DNA of 5,751 nt from an uncultured Oscillospiraceae bacterium (GTDB taxonomy: Bacteria; Bacillota; Clostridia; Oscillospirales; Ruminococcaceae): positions 1 to 5,751 of the forward strand of contig CAKSHG010000146.1 of the NCBI GenBank assembly GCA_934456315.1. The letters are read 5' to 3'. This document shows positions 5,397-5,751 of the stretch, in pieces. Made by a program: the position numbers and the translations under genes. The notes beneath the pieces are model-generated. The model worked only from the letters and a program-made list of their open reading frames with translations, was not told where the DNA came from and searched no databases. Position 1 is the stretch's first letter; every line of letters begins with the position of its first letter.

Positions 5397-5751
5397 TGTG
5401 AATTTCCTCCGTCTTTTCGCCGAAGAACTGCACTACCTCGCGCATCATCAGGTCGGTGAAATCCGGGATACCGGTATCGTACCGGGCTGTTTCCGGACTG
5501 CGCAGCGGAAGCTCGGTTCCGGAACCGCTGTGCGCCGCCGGAAGCGATATCGTAACAGTAACCTTGCCGTTTTCCTCGCTCATGTCGAACCAGCCGCCGC
5601 TGACCTGCGCGAACCGCTTTATTATCGGTATCCCGTAGCCCAGGCGCTGATAGCTGAAATTCACCTCGGTGTTGCCGCTGAAATCCTTGCTGCTGAACAT
5701 GGAGCTTTCGTTCACGACGCGTATCTGCACGAACTTCCTGCCGTGCTCCTC
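5392..5751 (-). CDS. C-terminal part of a protein with a histidine-kinase-like ATPase domain (runs off the right edge)
   Basis: The frame is open to the window edge, so only the last 119 residues are visible and the true start is outside. The visible part matches the end of a HATPase_c domain: strand FVQIRVVNES, then a G2-like block GYGIPIIKRFAQVSGGWFDM, then the closing strands KVTVTISLPA. The usual G1 signature DxGxG after the first strand is not seen; that place reads NESSMFS, so the ATP pocket may be altered, as in some distant AgrC- or LytS-like ATPase groups. About 45 residues without a recognised domain follow. It could be a sensor kinase, an anti-sigma-type kinase or another GHKL protein; the fragment cannot decide. 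It lies 149 bp upstream of the response regulator on the same strand, with a possible weak terminator between. The GTG at 5730 is internal and not the start. Confidence 0.7.
   Translation of the reverse strand, partial: EEHGRKFVQIRVVNESSMFSSKDFSGNTEVNFSYQRLGYGIPIIKRFAQVSGGWFDMSEENGKVTVTISLPAAHSGSGTELPLRSPETARYDTGIPDFTDLMMREVVQFFGEKTEEIHS

Noticed and set aside
5467..5478. Perfect 12-bp palindrome GATACCGGTATC inside the right-edge gene.
   Set aside because: It lies within coding sequence with no promoter nearby and no second copy seen in the window, so I have no support for a function.

Overview
The window reads as a stretch of chromosome from a clostridial Bacillota. A Ruminococcus/Oscillospiraceae-like host is my best guess, at low confidence for the genus. 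Reasons: canonical sigma-A promoters, strong AGGAGG-type ribosome binding sites, AT-rich intergenic DNA between moderately GC-rich genes, and a gut-clostridial gene style (stand-alone LUD-domain protein, OmpR/PhoB-HisKA pair, type I ManA). No mobile element, tRNA, rRNA or CRISPR array is visible.

Layout, left to right. On the minus strand, positions 1 to 1670 hold a tight three-gene unit read right to left: a membrane-anchored LytR-CpsA-Psr (LCP)-like protein that lacks the usual active-site arginines, a LUD-domain protein with a C-terminal cysteine cluster, and the N-terminus of a type I mannose-6-phosphate isomerase running off the left edge. A 190-bp intergenic region (1671-1860) separates this unit from alanine racemase (alr, plus strand, 1861-2997). 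It holds two near-consensus promoters that point toward each other, so the two transcripts should overlap at their 5' ends. It also holds a 12-bp inverted repeat with a third partial copy. A hairpin at 3013-3046 lies between alr and the convergent gene on the right and can end transcription in both directions.

The right half is minus strand. It holds a two-component system: an OmpR/PhoB-type response regulator (4556-5242) followed by a membrane histidine kinase (3045-4556), coupled through a TAATG stop/start overlap. In front of the regulator is a 149-bp gap with a strong -10 box, no recognisable -35 box, and imperfect CTGT-type direct repeats resembling a PhoB-family operator. At the right edge is the C-terminal end of another protein with a histidine-kinase-like ATPase domain, with a possible short terminator after it.

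Together the window is mostly cell-envelope and signalling housekeeping: D-alanine supply (Alr), a possible envelope anchoring or regulatory protein (LCP-like), mannose-6-phosphate/fructose-6-phosphate interconversion (ManA), and a two-component system of unknown stimulus. I do not see a clear new multi-gene system. The points most worth a second look are the face-to-face promoter region between the LCP-like gene and alr, the degenerate LCP-like protein, and the possible autoregulatory site ahead of the response regulator.
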